The position numbers and the translations under genes are program-made. Of a stretch of 64,000 bases of DNA, positions 43,818 to 54,146 are shown piece after piece. The DNA lies in the NCBI RefSeq assembly GCF_024347615.1, contig NZ_AP025508.1:434001-498000 (forward strand), written 5' to 3'. The notes under the pieces are model-generated. The model was given only the letters and a program-made list of their open reading frames with translations, was not told where the DNA came from and did no database searches. Positions within the stretch are counted from its first letter, which is position 1, and every line of letters starts with the position of its first letter. Origin of the DNA: Vibrio splendidus (GTDB lineage Bacteria; Pseudomonadota; Gammaproteobacteria; Enterobacterales; Vibrionaceae).

Positions 43818-46667
43818 ATGCCATTGCCTTCTCAACTCACCACGCATTCCCAGTCTGCTTTTGAGCAATTATTAGAGCATCAAAGTGAAGCTATCAATGC
43901 TTGGCCAGAGCCAATGATTGAAGATCTTAAACGTGTACTCGGTTTAAGTTGTTTTGTTGCTGATTGCTTACAGCGTGATACGGTTTTATCCAACTCCCTA
44001 CCTGATATGCTGGCATGTGAAGAGCGTGCTGAAGGGTATCGTCAGCGATTAGCCGAGTTACTTTCAAGTTGTGCCGATGAAATGAGTGGCCAGCGTGTGC
44101 TGCGTCAATTCCGTAATCGAGAAATGACCTACATTGCTTGGCGTGATTTTTTGGGCGAGTGGGAGCTAGAGAAGAGCTTAAGCCATCTATCGATGTTGGC
44201 AGAGGCGATGATCTTCGAGACCTATCAGTGGCAGTACGATATTTGCTGTAAAGAGTGGGGCACACCTTGTAATGATCAGGGTGAAGCGCAGCCGATGTTG
44301 ATCATCGGTATGGGCAAGCTTGGTGGCGGTGAGCTTAATTTCTCGTCTGATATCGATCTGATTTTTACCTACCCTGAGAATGGTGAAACACAAGGTGCGC
44401 GACGAAGTATCGCCAACGCCCAATTTTTCACGCGTTTAGGGCAACGGATTATCAAAGCGCTTGATCAGCAAACCTTTGATGGATTCTGTTATCGAGTAGA
44501 CATGCGTCTGCGTCCATTCGGTGAGAGTGGTCCACTGGTCATGAGTTACGCTGCGCTAGAAGATTATTATCAAGAACAAGGCCGAGATTGGGAACGCTAC
44601 GCGATGGTTAAGGCGCGAGTGATGGGTAGTGAAATGTACCCTGAATATCAAGAGCTTCGCCAGATGTTGCGCCCGTTTGTTTTTCGTCGTTATATCGATT
44701 TCAGTGCCATTCAATCTCTGCGTCGAATGAAGTCGATGATCAGCAGTGAAGTTCGCCGTCGTGGCCTCTCCAATAACATCAAGCTTGGTTCTGGTGGTAT
44801 TCGTGAAGTTGAATTTATTGCGCAAGTTTTCCAATTGATTCGTGGCGGGCGCGAGCCTAGCCTGCGTGGTCGAGGGTTACTAGAAACGTTAAGTGCTATT
44901 GAGTCTCTCAATTTATTAGAGACCAAAGAAGTCGGTCATTTGCGTGAGGCCTACCTGTTTTTACGTCGCCTTGAAAACCTATTGCAAGCGATGTCTGACA
45001 AGCAAACTCAAACCTTACCAGATGGTGAGTTCGAGCAACTGCAGCTCGCTGTCGCAATGCAATTTGCTGATTGGGATAGTTTGATTACGGCAACTCGTGT
45101 TCATATGGCGAATGTACATACTGTGTTCGAAGATCTGATTGGTGTCGATGAAGACGACGCCAATCCAATCGCGAGTCACTTTAGTGAACTGTGGGATATG
45201 GCCCATAAACAAGACGTGATTGAGCAGGTTCTTGAGCATGACATCGCGATTGCTAACCCGCTGGAAGCGGCGAAAACCATTATCCAATTTAAAGCGGATT
45301 TAGCGAAGAAAACCCTTGGCCCACGTGGACGGGAGGTTTTAAATCGCTTGATGCCTAAAGTGTTCCAAGCGTTGTACACCGCCAAGGATGCAGAGTTTGG
45401 TTTATCTCGAGTGTTGCACCTTCTCCATAAAATAGTCACGCGTACCACTTACCTTGAGCTATTGGATGAACACCCTGCCGCGTTAACTCAGTTAGTTCGT
45501 TTATGTACTGCGAGCCCGATGATTTCGGAGCAGCTTGGCCGTTATCCTATTCTATTAGATGAACTTATTGACCCTCAGCAACTCTATAATCCAGTACCTT
45601 TAGAGTCTTACAAGACTGAGCTGAGAGATTACCTAGCTCGTATTCCTGAAGATGATATGGAGCAACAGATGGAAGGCCTGCGTCAGTTTAAGCAGACTTG
45701 TATCTTGAGGATTGCAGCCGCGGATATTGCAGGTGCTCTGCCAGTCATGAAGGTCAGTGATCACCTTACCTATTTAGCAGAAGCGATTGTTGAGGCGGGT
45801 ATTAACCAAGCGTGGCTGCAAGTGTCAGCTAAGTTCGGTGAGCCCACTCATGTGAAAGACCGAGAAGGCCGTGGTTTTGCGGTTGTCGGCTATGGCAAGG
45901 TCGGCGGTTGGGAGCTGGGCTATAACTCAGACCTTGATATTGTGTTCATGCACGACTGCCCGGTACACATCTATACTGACGGTAAGAAAGAGATTGATGG
46001 ACGCCAGTTTTATCTAAGATTGGCACAGCGCATCATCCATATTTTCTCGACAAGAACCGCTTCTGGTATTTTGTATGAGGTCGATACTCGTCTGCGCCCT
46101 TCAGGTGCCTCTGGTCTGTTGGTTAGTCCAACGGATGCCTTTGACGAGTATCAGCACAATGATGCGTGGACTTGGGAGCACCAAGCTCTAACTCGCGCTC
46201 GCATGATTTACGGCGATGACTTATTGGCTTCGGCATTCAACAAAACTCGTCATGAGGTCCTGTGCTTGGCTCGTGATGAGGCAACACTCAAAAAGTCCGT
46301 TGTGGATATGCGTGAAAAAATGCGCGGTCATTTAGGCGGTAAGAAAGCCGATCGATTCATGTTGAAACAAGATGCGGGCGGTATTACTGATATTGAGTTC
46401 TTGGCGCAATACTTAGTGCTGAGATACAGCAGCGAAAAACCTAAGCTCACCCGTTGGTGTGACAATGTACGAATCTTTGAAAGCCTGTTGTCACAGGGGA
46501 TTATGGACGAGCAGCAAGGCATGGCATTAACCAACGTCTATACGACGTTAAGAGATGAAATCCATCACCGTAATCTACTCAACCTTGATGCGGATGTGGC
46601 GATTGAGAAGTTTGAGATGGAAAGAGAACATGTTGTTCAAGCATGGAAGCAGTGGATGGAAGCTTAA
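43818..46667 (+). CDS. glnE: Glutamine synthetase adenylyltransferase/deadenylase
   Basis: 949 residues from the ATG at 43818, which has AAGGAAG upstream; an in-frame ATG 33 bases earlier has no site. Two nucleotidyltransferase domains: [20 protein letters not shown] in the N-terminal half (deadenylylation) and [20 protein letters not shown] in the C-terminal half (adenylylation). Controls glutamine synthetase activity in response to PII. hldE follows at 122 bases, as in related genomes. Confidence 0.96.
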   Translation: MPLPSQLTTHSQSAFEQLLEHQSEAINAWPEPMIEDLKRVLGLSCFVADCLQRDTVLSNSLPDMLACEERAEGYRQRLAELLSSCADEMSGQRVLRQFRNREMTYIAWRDFLGEWELEKSLSHLSMLAEAMIFETYQWQYDICCKEWGTPCNDQGEAQPMLIIGMGKLGGGELNFSSDIDLIFTYPENGETQGARRSIANAQFFTRLGQRIIKALDQQTFDGFCYRVDMRLRPFGESGPLVMSYAALEDYYQEQGRDWERYAMVKARVMGSEMYPEYQELRQMLRPFVFRRYIDFSAIQSLRRMKSMISSEVRRRGLSNNIKLGSGGIREVEFIAQVFQLIRGGREPSLRGRGLLETLSAIESLNLLETKEVGHLREAYLFLRRLENLLQAMSDKQTQTLPDGEFEQLQLAVAMQFADWDSLITATRVHMANVHTVFEDLIGVDEDDANPIASHFSELWDMAHKQDVIEQVLEHDIAIANPLEAAKTIIQFKADLAKKTLGPRGREVLNRLMPKVFQALYTAKDAEFGLSRVLHLLHKIVTRTTYLELLDEHPAALTQLVRLCTASPMISEQLGRYPILLDELIDPQQLYNPVPLESYKTELRDYLARIPEDDMEQQMEGLRQFKQTCILRIAAADIAGALPVMKVSDHLTYLAEAIVEAGINQAWLQVSAKFGEPTHVKDREGRGFAVVGYGKVGGWELGYNSDLDIVFMHDCPVHIYTDGKKEIDGRQFYLRLAQRIIHIFSTRTASGILYEVDTRLRPSGASGLLVSPTDAFDEYQHNDAWTWEHQALTRARMIYGDDLLASAFNKTRHEVLCLARDEATLKKSVVDMREKMRGHLGGKKADRFMLKQDAGGITDIEFLAQYLVLRYSSEKPKLTRWCDNVRIFESLLSQGIMDEQQGMALTNVYTTLRDEIHHRNLLNLDADVAIEKFEMEREHVVQAWKQWMEA

Positions 46668-46789
46668 CCCTAGTTATGGCTTGTATGACACAGCCCTTAT
46701 TTCGGTAAGCGTTTGCTAATTTTTCTATGGTTTAGCCTCTGTAATCAGTGTGCTAGACTCTAGCCAGATTTGATTTTTGGAGATCAATA

Positions 46790-48220
46790 ATGAAACCAAT
46801 TCTACCTGACTACAGCCAATCAGGTGTTCTTATTGTCGGTGATGTAATGCTTGATCGTTACTGGTATGGTCCAACTGGCCGTATTTCACCAGAAGCACCT
46901 GTACCCGTTGTGAAAGTAGAAAATAACGAGGAGCGCCCTGGTGGTGCTGCCAACGTAGCAATGAATATTGCTTCTCTTGGTGGTCATGCTCATGTCGTTG
47001 GTTTAACTGGTAAAGATGAACCCGCTGAGGTGTTAAAAAACACCTTAGGAGCGCTCAATGTTAAGTGCGACTTTGTTGAGTTGGACGATTACCCAACTAT
47101 CACTAAACTGCGAGTAATGAGCCGAGGTCAACAGCTGATCCGTCTTGATTTTGAAGACAAATTCGAGAACACGGATCCTGAGTTAGTTCTGTCTCGCATG
47201 GAACAAGCGCTTCCTAATGTACGTTCGGTGATTCTATCTGATTACGCAAAAGGTGCCTTGGAGCATGTGCAAAGTTTTATTCAAAAAGCACGCGCAGCAA
47301 AGGTTCCGGTATTTATCGATCCGAAAGGTGCTGATTTAGAGCGATACCGTGGTGCAACTTTGCTTACGCCAAATATGGCTGAGTTCGAGCTGGTTGCAGG
47401 TAAGGTCAAATCAGAAGAAGATCTTATCGAGAAAGGCATCGCCTTGATCGAAAAATACGACTTTGAAGCTTTGTTAGTGACTCGCAGCGAGCATGGTATG
47501 ACGCTACTTCGTAAAGATCAGGCACCATTCCACTTACCGACTCAAGCGAAAGAAGTGTATGACGTGACAGGTGCGGGTGATACGGTTATCTCGGTACTCG
47601 CGGCTTCTGTTTCTGCTGGTAAGCCACTGGATGAAGCGTGTGCATTAGCAAACGCTGCTGCAGGTGTGGTAGTTGGCAAACTTGGTACATCGACCTTGTC
47701 TACGATTGAATTAGCGGAAGCGATTCATGGTAGCCAAGACACTGACTACGGCGTGATCTCTGAAGCCGCACTGGTTGAAGCGGTGAAGCGTGCTCGTGCG
47801 AAAGGCGAGAAAGTGGTTATGACCAATGGCTGCTTTGATATTCTGCATGCCGGCCATGTTTCTTACATGAACCACGCGGCTGAACTGGGTGATCGTTTGA
47901 TCGTTGCCGTTAATACGGATGAATCAGTCAAACGTTTGAAAGGTCCTGGTCGCCCTGTCAATCCAACCGATCGTCGTATGGCGGTATTGGCTGGCTTAGG
48001 CGCAGTCGATTGGGTGGTTCCATTCTCTGAAGATACACCGCAACGTTTAATCTCTGAGGTATTGCCAAGCATTCTTGTGAAAGGTGGTGATTACAAACCT
48101 GAAGAGATTGCTGGTGGTGAAGAAGTGATTGCGGCTGGTGGTGAAGTGAAAGTACTTAACTTTGAAGATGGTTGCTCTACGACTGAAATCATTAAAGCGA
48201 TTAAAGGTGGTCGAGGCTAA
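46790..48220 (+). CDS. hldE: Bifunctional heptose-7-phosphate kinase / heptose-1-phosphate adenylyltransferase
   Basis: 476 residues. N-terminal PfkB kinase ([33 protein letters not shown]) and C-terminal cytidylyltransferase-like domain ([16 protein letters not shown] with the HxGH box). Makes ADP-heptose for the LPS inner core. Start preceded by GGAGATC. The gene's 3' flank is followed by an IS, which separates it from tolC. Confidence 0.97.
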   Translation: MKPILPDYSQSGVLIVGDVMLDRYWYGPTGRISPEAPVPVVKVENNEERPGGAANVAMNIASLGGHAHVVGLTGKDEPAEVLKNTLGALNVKCDFVELDDYPTITKLRVMSRGQQLIRLDFEDKFENTDPELVLSRMEQALPNVRSVILSDYAKGALEHVQSFIQKARAAKVPVFIDPKGADLERYRGATLLTPNMAEFELVAGKVKSEEDLIEKGIALIEKYDFEALLVTRSEHGMTLLRKDQAPFHLPTQAKEVYDVTGAGDTVISVLAASVSAGKPLDEACALANAAAGVVVGKLGTSTLSTIELAEAIHGSQDTDYGVISEAALVEAVKRARAKGEKVVMTNGCFDILHAGHVSYMNHAAELGDRLIVAVNTDESVKRLKGPGRPVNPTDRRMAVLAGLGAVDWVVPFSEDTPQRLISEVLPSILVKGGDYKPEEIAGGEEVIAAGGEVKVLNFEDGCSTTEIIKAIKGGRG

Positions 48221-48362
48221 CTCTTAGCCTTCTCGTTTTCTAGCCTCAAGGCTTAACCTTTGAGTTAGGTTTAGAATTAGCTTTCCATAGATAATAAAAA
48301 TGCCGCTCAATGAGCTAATGCCGATCGTTTAAGAAGACTTGAACGATCTTGCAGTTAGCAGA

Positions 48363-48396
48363 TAATCCCCATCAACAACGTTGATGGGGATTTTTT
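48363..48396 (+). promoter_or_regulatory. Hairpin at the transposase start (likely anti-readthrough structure)
   Basis: ATCCCCATCAAC-AACG-TTGATGGGGAT followed by TTTTTTT and then directly the transposase ATG at 48398. It is a terminator by form, and its 3' arm contains the only Shine-Dalgarno-like GGGGA. Transcripts entering from hldE would be terminated or hidden from ribosomes. Confidence 0.75.
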
Positions 48397-48397
48397 T

Positions 48398-49720
48398 ATG
48401 CTTGAACAAGAATTAGCAATGGCACACGAGACCATTGAAGATGCCGACAATTATGAATCTGTCGTCGACGCCATTCAGATTGAGTGGATAGAACAAGCTC
48501 TTCTTGAAACCAATAAAGCGAGCATAAGACGACGTCGGCTTCCCGCTCAGCAAGCTGTCTGGTTAGTTATTTGGATGGGGCTGCAACGCAACATGTCTAT
48601 CAAAGAGGTATGCAGTTCATTAGACATTGCGCTTCAGCCTAAACCTGAAGATAGCTGGTCTCGTGTTGCACCTAGTGTCCTAACTGATTCACGCCGACGT
48701 CTAGATGAGAGTCCATTAGCGGCTCTGTTTCACACAACGGTAAAGGCTTGGAACGGAGATATCCTTCAACAAGATAAAGACTTGGAGCTTAATGTTCTTG
48801 CTGTGGATGGAACAACATTTAGGTGCCAAGATTCCCCAGAGAACGCTGAAGAATTTGGGTTCATCTCTAAAAAATTGAAACCTTACCCTCAACTTCGTTT
48901 AGTCGCTTTGATGTCAACAGAAACTCGAATGATTATGGGGGCGGCTTTTGATGGCTGTCATGTCGGTGAAACGACCTTAGCTAAGCGTCTATTCAATGAT
49001 ATCCCCGCACATTCATTGACCTTATTTGATCGTTGTTATTTCTCGGCAGACCTCTTGTTGTCGTGGCAAGAGAGTGCGGAAAATGCTCACTGGTTAATGC
49101 CGGCAAAACGTAAGCTACGCTATGAAGTGTTGGAGAAATATGCGGAGAACGACATGCTCATCTCAATGCCCATATCTCCTCAAGCTCAACGGCAGAATCC
49201 GAATTTACCCGCACGTTGGGAAGCTAGATTAGTCCTATATCAAGAGCCAAAAGGTGAGATAAAAGGTTTTATTACTTCACTTACAGACCCTAGTAGATAC
49301 TCGCTAGAAAGCCTGCTGCGTATTTATTGGCAACGCTGGGAGATAGAAGAAGGTTATGGTGAAATTAAACAGACTCAACTGCAAAGTCACGTCACTTTAC
49401 GAAGTCGTTTTTCTGCCGGTGTGAAGCAAGAGCTTTGGGGCGTATTACTTGCCTATAACTTAGTGCGATTAGAGATGGTTAAGATAGCTTCAGAAGCCGG
49501 GGTTCGAGCGACTAGGGTCAGTTTTACCGCCGCAATTAACCTTATTGATGCGCAATTACGTTGGTTAGCTTTAAGCCCAGACGGAACTCTACCTGTAAAA
49601 CTGAAAAGGATGAGAGACAGTTTGAGTCACTTCATTCTTCCAGATAAAAGAAAGGACCGAACGTTTCCACGTTCAGTCCTCTTTGTCCCAGCCAAATATC
49701 CGTTCAGGTTCAAGCAATAA
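48398..49720 (+). CDS. IS4-family transposase
   Basis: 440 residues, apparently intact. DDE motifs: LAVDGTTFRCQ (D1), TLFDRCYFSADL (D2) and YWQRWEIEEGYGEIK, which matches the IS4 Y(2)R(3)E(6)K signature exactly. The ATG at 48398 follows a hairpin; an internal ATG at 48419 is an alternative start. Confidence 0.93.
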   Translation: MLEQELAMAHETIEDADNYESVVDAIQIEWIEQALLETNKASIRRRRLPAQQAVWLVIWMGLQRNMSIKEVCSSLDIALQPKPEDSWSRVAPSVLTDSRRRLDESPLAALFHTTVKAWNGDILQQDKDLELNVLAVDGTTFRCQDSPENAEEFGFISKKLKPYPQLRLVALMSTETRMIMGAAFDGCHVGETTLAKRLFNDIPAHSLTLFDRCYFSADLLLSWQESAENAHWLMPAKRKLRYEVLEKYAENDMLISMPISPQAQRQNPNLPARWEARLVLYQEPKGEIKGFITSLTDPSRYSLESLLRIYWQRWEIEEGYGEIKQTQLQSHVTLRSRFSAGVKQELWGVLLAYNLVRLEMVKIASEAGVRATRVSFTAAINLIDAQLRWLALSPDGTLPVKLKRMRDSLSHFILPDKRKDRTFPRSVLFVPAKYPFRFKQ

Positions 49721-49785
49721 TGCTTATCCGAACGGCATTAGCTCAATGAGCGGCATTTTTGTAACGGTAACTGAGTAATTAAGAA

Positions 49786-51114
49786 TTACTTACTTGCTAC
49801 TTTTAGACCTGCGTTTACATCAACAATGTCCTGTTCGCTTAGTGTACCAACCGCTTGACGAAGCTGAAGAACACTTAGGATGTAGTTGTAACGAGCATCT
49901 GAAAGGTTTTTGTTCGCATCGTATAGACGACGAGTTGAGTCTAGTACGTCAACGATAGTACGAGTACCTACATCAAAACCGGCTTCTGTTGCTTCTAGAG
50001 CTGACTGAGCAGAAACAACAGACTGTTCGTAAGCGCGTAGAGCACCAATCGAAGCTGTGATGTTGTTGTTGAATGCACGAACGTCTTTTACAACGCTGCG
50101 GTAAGTTGCTTCTAGATCTTCACTTGCTGCAACGTAGTTGTATTCAGCCTGTTTAGTCAAAGAAGTTGTGCTACCACCGGTGTATAGAGGTACATTTAAG
50201 TTAACGCCAACATTGAAGTTGTTTGTTGTACCGTCAGAAGTATCACTTGAACCAATATCAGTGTAGTCATATCCACCATCAAGAGTTAGCGATGGTAGGT
50301 GACCTGAACTCTGTAGGGAAATATTGTCTTTAGCTATATCTTGCGAGATACGTGAAGCTAGAAGGCTCAGGTTCTTTTGTTCTGCTTGTTCAACAAGTGC
50401 TGCTGCAGATTCAGAAGATTTGCTTGCTGAGAAACGATCAGTATCTAGGATGCTTAGGTTAGAGTGTTCCTGACCTGTAATCTCACGTAGACCTTCGTAG
50501 TTATTAATCAGAGTGTTCTCTGCTAACACTTCGTCAGCCAATACGCCATCGTACTGAGCTTGCGCATCATGTACATCGGTGATTGCTGAAAGACCTACTT
50601 CAAAACGTTGCTTAGTTTGCTCTAGTTGACGAGCAACCGCGGCTTTTTCTGCACGAACAAACTCTAGGTTATCCTGAGCTCGAAGTACTTCGAAGTATGC
50701 CGTTGCAACACGAAGGATCAAAGCTTGTTGCTCTGCTGCGTACGATGAATCAGATTGACGAGCAGTTTTCTCAGCAGTATCTAGCGTGATCCAAGAAGAG
50801 CGTTGGTACAGTTCTTGAGAAAAGCTAATGCCGGCTGTCAGAGCATTTTGATCATTATCTCGCGTTGGTGATGAATCTAAATCTGTCTCACCACGAGTAA
50901 GGTTGTATCCCGCAGTCAAATTGATTTGCGGTAATAAAGAGCTACGGCTTGACGTTACTGCTTCAAAAGCGGCATCGCGCTGCGCTGCTGAACGAAGAAG
51001 TTGTGGATCGTTCTGTTTTGCTTGGTCGTAAACTTCAGCTAGCGTATCAGCAAAAGCTGACGAACTCAGGCTGCCAATTGCTGCACTGATAAATAGTGGA
51101 AGCAGTTTTTTCAT
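49786..51114 (-). CDS. tolC: Outer-membrane efflux channel TolC
   Basis: 442 residues. Signal peptide MKKLLPLFISAAIGSLSSSA, then the two-fold repeated TolC structure (LRSAAQRDAAFEAVTSSRSS; GFDVGTRTIVDVLDSTRRLY). Trimeric outer-membrane channel for type I secretion and RND efflux. Divergent from nudF, the usual enterobacterial and vibrio arrangement. Confidence 0.96.
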   Translation of the reverse strand: MKKLLPLFISAAIGSLSSSAFADTLAEVYDQAKQNDPQLLRSAAQRDAAFEAVTSSRSSLLPQINLTAGYNLTRGETDLDSSPTRDNDQNALTAGISFSQELYQRSSWITLDTAEKTARQSDSSYAAEQQALILRVATAYFEVLRAQDNLEFVRAEKAAVARQLEQTKQRFEVGLSAITDVHDAQAQYDGVLADEVLAENTLINNYEGLREITGQEHSNLSILDTDRFSASKSSESAAALVEQAEQKNLSLLASRISQDIAKDNISLQSSGHLPSLTLDGGYDYTDIGSSDTSDGTTNNFNVGVNLNVPLYTGGSTTSLTKQAEYNYVAASEDLEATYRSVVKDVRAFNNNITASIGALRAYEQSVVSAQSALEATEAGFDVGTRTIVDVLDSTRRLYDANKNLSDARYNYILSVLQLRQAVGTLSEQDIVDVNAGLKVASK

Positions 51115-51341
51115 TTTCCTATTCCTGCCTTTTATGGAATTTTCTTTAAAAGAGTTTAACCCAGTTTGGTGGTAATTTACTCGAAACTTTGCACTTTTTT
51201 ACAGTTAACTGTCCGCTTGTGCAATATTTATTTTTTAAAACTTAACTTTAATTATAAACTTTATATAAAAAGTTGAACCTTATCCTTGGTAGTTAACTCG
51301 GACAATGAGTAAACTATAAAGATCACTTAGTGAGGTACCAA

Positions 51342-51971
51342 ATGCAACAGTATGACAATCAACGACATGAGTTTACTCCGCAAGATGTGGAAATAGTCTC
51401 AAAAGAGACGCTGTTTCGTGGTTTTTTCAAAATGGTTAAGTACACATTTAAACATAGACTGTTTGAGGGCGGCTGGAGCCAATCAATAGAACGAGAGATG
51501 TTTGAGCGTGGACATGCTGCCGCTTTGCTACCTTACGATCCTGTGCGTGACGAAGTAGTGATCGTCGAGCAGATCCGTGTCGGTGCCCTAGAGCATGAGA
51601 ACCCATGGCAATACGAAATTGTTGCTGGGATCATTGATACCGATGAATCACCGCAAGATGTCGCTCGTCGTGAAGCAATGGAAGAAGCTGGAGTCGAAGT
51701 CGGATCTGTATTGCCGATTACTTCGTATTACCCTTCATCTGGCGGTTGCTCAGAAAAGCTCGATGTCTTTGTTGGCTGTGTTGATGCAACGACAGCCAAA
51801 GGGGTACACGGATTGGACTACGAAGGTGAAGACATTCGTGTGCAAGTGATGAGTCGTGAAGCGGCTTATCAGTTGGTAAAAGACGGTGTGTTTGAAAATG
51901 GTGCCACGATCATTGCGCTACAGTGGCTACAATTGAACTACCAAGAATTACAGTCAGAGTGGATAGATTAA
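51342..51971 (+). CDS. nudF: ADP-ribose pyrophosphatase
   Basis: 209 residues from the ATG at 51342, with GAGG upstream; a GTG at 51330 is in frame but less likely. Nudix box: GIIDTDESPQDVARREAMEE followed by AGVEV. Hydrolyses ADP-ribose. First gene of the nudF-yqiB-cpdA-yqiA run. Confidence 0.94.
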   Translation: MQQYDNQRHEFTPQDVEIVSKETLFRGFFKMVKYTFKHRLFEGGWSQSIEREMFERGHAAALLPYDPVRDEVVIVEQIRVGALEHENPWQYEIVAGIIDTDESPQDVARREAMEEAGVEVGSVLPITSYYPSSGGCSEKLDVFVGCVDATTAKGVHGLDYEGEDIRVQVMSREAAYQLVKDGVFENGATIIALQWLQLNYQELQSEWID

Positions 51972-51975
51972 CGTC

Positions 51976-52416
51976 ATGCCAAATATAGCAGTCAAAAAAC
52001 CGTATCATGTTGATCTTGCTGAATTGATGCGAGTTTACGAGACTAACTATGCCAAACTTAACGCTCTGTTACCGGTTGGGCATGAGGTTGGTGACGTTCG
52101 CTGTTACCAAGCCGTTAATATGGTGTATCAATTGACAGTGAATGAGGTCACAAAATACACCACTTTAATAGATATATGTCAGAGTGACGCGATGCCAGTG
52201 TTTCCTTTGCCAAAAATGTCTGTCAGGCTATATCACGACGCTCGAGTTGCAGAAGTGTGCGCTAGCGGGGATTTTTCGCGAGTTAAAGCGAAATATGACT
52301 ACCCCAATACTAAGCTTTTGCAAAAGGACGAGAAATTTCAATTGAATAAATTTCTTGGGGAATGGTTAACGTTTTGTTTAAAAACGGGTATCAGCCGAAC
52401 CCCAATTGCCTTTTAA
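51976..52416 (+). CDS. yqiB: DUF1249 protein (YqiB)
   Basis: 146 residues: MRVYETNYAKLNALLPVGHE and YHDARVAEVCASGDFSRVKA are typical of the family. No known function. Four bases after nudF, so co-transcribed and probably coupled. Confidence 0.9.
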   Translation: MPNIAVKKPYHVDLAELMRVYETNYAKLNALLPVGHEVGDVRCYQAVNMVYQLTVNEVTKYTTLIDICQSDAMPVFPLPKMSVRLYHDARVAEVCASGDFSRVKAKYDYPNTKLLQKDEKFQLNKFLGEWLTFCLKTGISRTPIAF

Positions 52417-52475
52417 TTGAACCTATTTAACAACACTTTTAAAGTCTAAACAGTAACGTATCTGGATTTGTTATT

Positions 52476-53300
52476 TTGGAATTATCACACACTTCAAAAT
52501 TTGATGAGAGCACTATTAAGCTTGTGCAGCTAACGGACACGCATTTATTTGCGCCGAGCAATGGCAGCTTATTAAGCATCAACACTCAAGATAGCTTTCG
52601 TGCTGTAGTCGATGGCATTGTTAGTCAGGACTTTGACTATCAAGCGATTCTAGCAACTGGTGATATCTCTCAAGATCACAGTGCTGAGTCGTACCAGAAA
52701 TTTGAGTCAGGTATAAAGCCTTTGGAAAAGCCATGTTACTGGCTACCCGGGAACCATGACTTCAAGCCTAATATGGGCAGTGTTTTACCATCACCACAAA
52801 TACAGTGTGTTGAACATGTCTTGCTAGGCGATAACTGGCAGATGGTTATGCTGGACTCGCAAGTGGTGGGTGTACCTCACGGGCGCCTTAGTGATCAACA
52901 ACTTGATCTACTAGAACAAAAGCTGACTGAATTCCCTGAGCGTAACACCTTGGTTTTGCTGCACCACCACCCTTTACTGGTCGGTAGTGCGTGGCTTGAT
53001 CAACATAACCTGAAAGATGCTGAGCAGTTTTGGGATGTGGTTCAACAGCACACTAATGTGAAAGCGGTACTTTGTGGTCATGTTCATCAAGATATGAATC
53101 GCAATCATCATGGTGTACAAGTCATGGCAACCCCATCGACTTGTGTTCAATTCAAACCAAACTCGAACGATTTTGCGGTTGATACTTTATCTCCTGGCTG
53201 GCGAGAGATTGGATTGCACCAAGATGGTACGGTAACTACGCAGGTTCGCCGCTTGCCTAATGGGCAGTTCTCGCCAGACTTTGATGCAGGTGGTTACTAA
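52476..53300 (+). CDS. cpdA: 3',5'-cyclic AMP phosphodiesterase
   Basis: 274 residues starting at a TTG (52476), the only start close to the conserved KLVQLTDTHLF. Metallophosphoesterase motifs: DTH, TGDISQDH, PGNHDFK, LLHHHPL, CGHVHQD. Degrades cAMP and so tunes CRP-dependent expression. Confidence 0.93.
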   Translation: MELSHTSKFDESTIKLVQLTDTHLFAPSNGSLLSINTQDSFRAVVDGIVSQDFDYQAILATGDISQDHSAESYQKFESGIKPLEKPCYWLPGNHDFKPNMGSVLPSPQIQCVEHVLLGDNWQMVMLDSQVVGVPHGRLSDQQLDLLEQKLTEFPERNTLVLLHHHPLLVGSAWLDQHNLKDAEQFWDVVQQHTNVKAVLCGHVHQDMNRNHHGVQVMATPSTCVQFKPNSNDFAVDTLSPGWREIGLHQDGTVTTQVRRLPNGQFSPDFDAGGY

Positions 53301-53301
53301 T

Positions 53302-53907
53302 ATGCCGGATTTTAATCAGCAAACCGCTAAGCCATCGCTGCTTCTCTATATTCACGGTTTTAACAGTTCATCACGTTCTCACAAAGCGAATGTGATGGCA
53401 GATTACTGTGCGGAGCATCGCGCTGATATTAAAGTCGTGACGCCTCAACTACCGAGCTTCCCTCAGCAAGCAGCTCTGCATTTACAGCAGCTGGTGGAGC
53501 AATATAAAGATCAATATCAAATCGCGTTAGTCGGTAGCTCGTTGGGTGGCTATCTTTCAACATGGCTAAATAGTCATTATGGTTTCAAGGCGGTGGTTGT
53601 AAATCCAGCCGTGAAGCCGTATGAGCTTCTTGCTGATTATTTAGGTGAGCAAGTAAACCCATACACAGATGAACGATATGTGCTGGAAACAAAGCATATC
53701 GATGAACTGAAGGCGTTAGAGGTTTCGGCTATCGCTAAGCCGAGTGACTTCTGGTTACTTCAGCAAACGGAAGACGAAGTTCTGGATTACCGACAAGCGG
53801 TAGAGAAGTACCAAGGTGCGAGACAGACAGTAGAAGAGGGCGGGGATCATAGCTTTGTTGATTTTGAACGTTACCCACAACAAATCGTCACTTTTCTAAA
53901 CCTCTAA
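53302..53907 (+). CDS. yqiA: Esterase YqiA
   Basis: 201 residues from the ATG at 53302, one base after the cpdA stop. LLLYIHGFNSSSRSHKANVM and the nucleophile elbow GSSLGGYLSTW, with the GGDHSF histidine near the end. Alpha/beta hydrolase, usually found just before parE. Confidence 0.92.
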   Translation: MPDFNQQTAKPSLLLYIHGFNSSSRSHKANVMADYCAEHRADIKVVTPQLPSFPQQAALHLQQLVEQYKDQYQIALVGSSLGGYLSTWLNSHYGFKAVVVNPAVKPYELLADYLGEQVNPYTDERYVLETKHIDELKALEVSAIAKPSDFWLLQQTEDEVLDYRQAVEKYQGARQTVEEGGDHSFVDFERYPQQIVTFLNL

Positions 53908-54146
53908 TCTGTTTCATCAACAGAGTGATTTTCTCTTGTTTGCCTGTTATTTCATCTATCAATGGTGAAATATCATAGTTTGATGTCTTAGTTTTTGAAC
54001 TAGCTTGACATCATTACTCAGCTTCCAGACTATATTCCCCAATACTTCGCTCGTTCGCTCTACTATGAAGGTTCATAGTAATGATTCTGCTTTAGTGAAA
54101 CTAGAGCCAGTGAACAGACGCAAACTTTTTGAGTAAACTCCGTATT
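53908..54146. promoter_or_regulatory. Upstream region of parE
   Basis: No gene. It should contain the parE promoter. I could not identify a convincing -35/-10 pair or terminator for yqiA. Confidence 0.4.

Larger units (their letters stand above)
48296..49760 (+). mobile_element. IS4-family insertion sequence (1465 bp)
   Basis: 28-bp perfect terminal inverted repeats beginning AAAAATGCCGCTCAATGAGC (48296-48323 and 49733-49760) flank one transposase gene. I cannot see a target-site duplication: the left flank ends ATAGATAAT and the right flank begins GTAACGGTA. It lies in the intergenic gap between convergent hldE and tolC and breaks no gene. Confidence 0.93.

Noticed and set aside
48296..49760. 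IS interrupting a gene between hldE and tolC
   Set aside because: Both flanking genes are complete and the flanks show no remnant of another gene.
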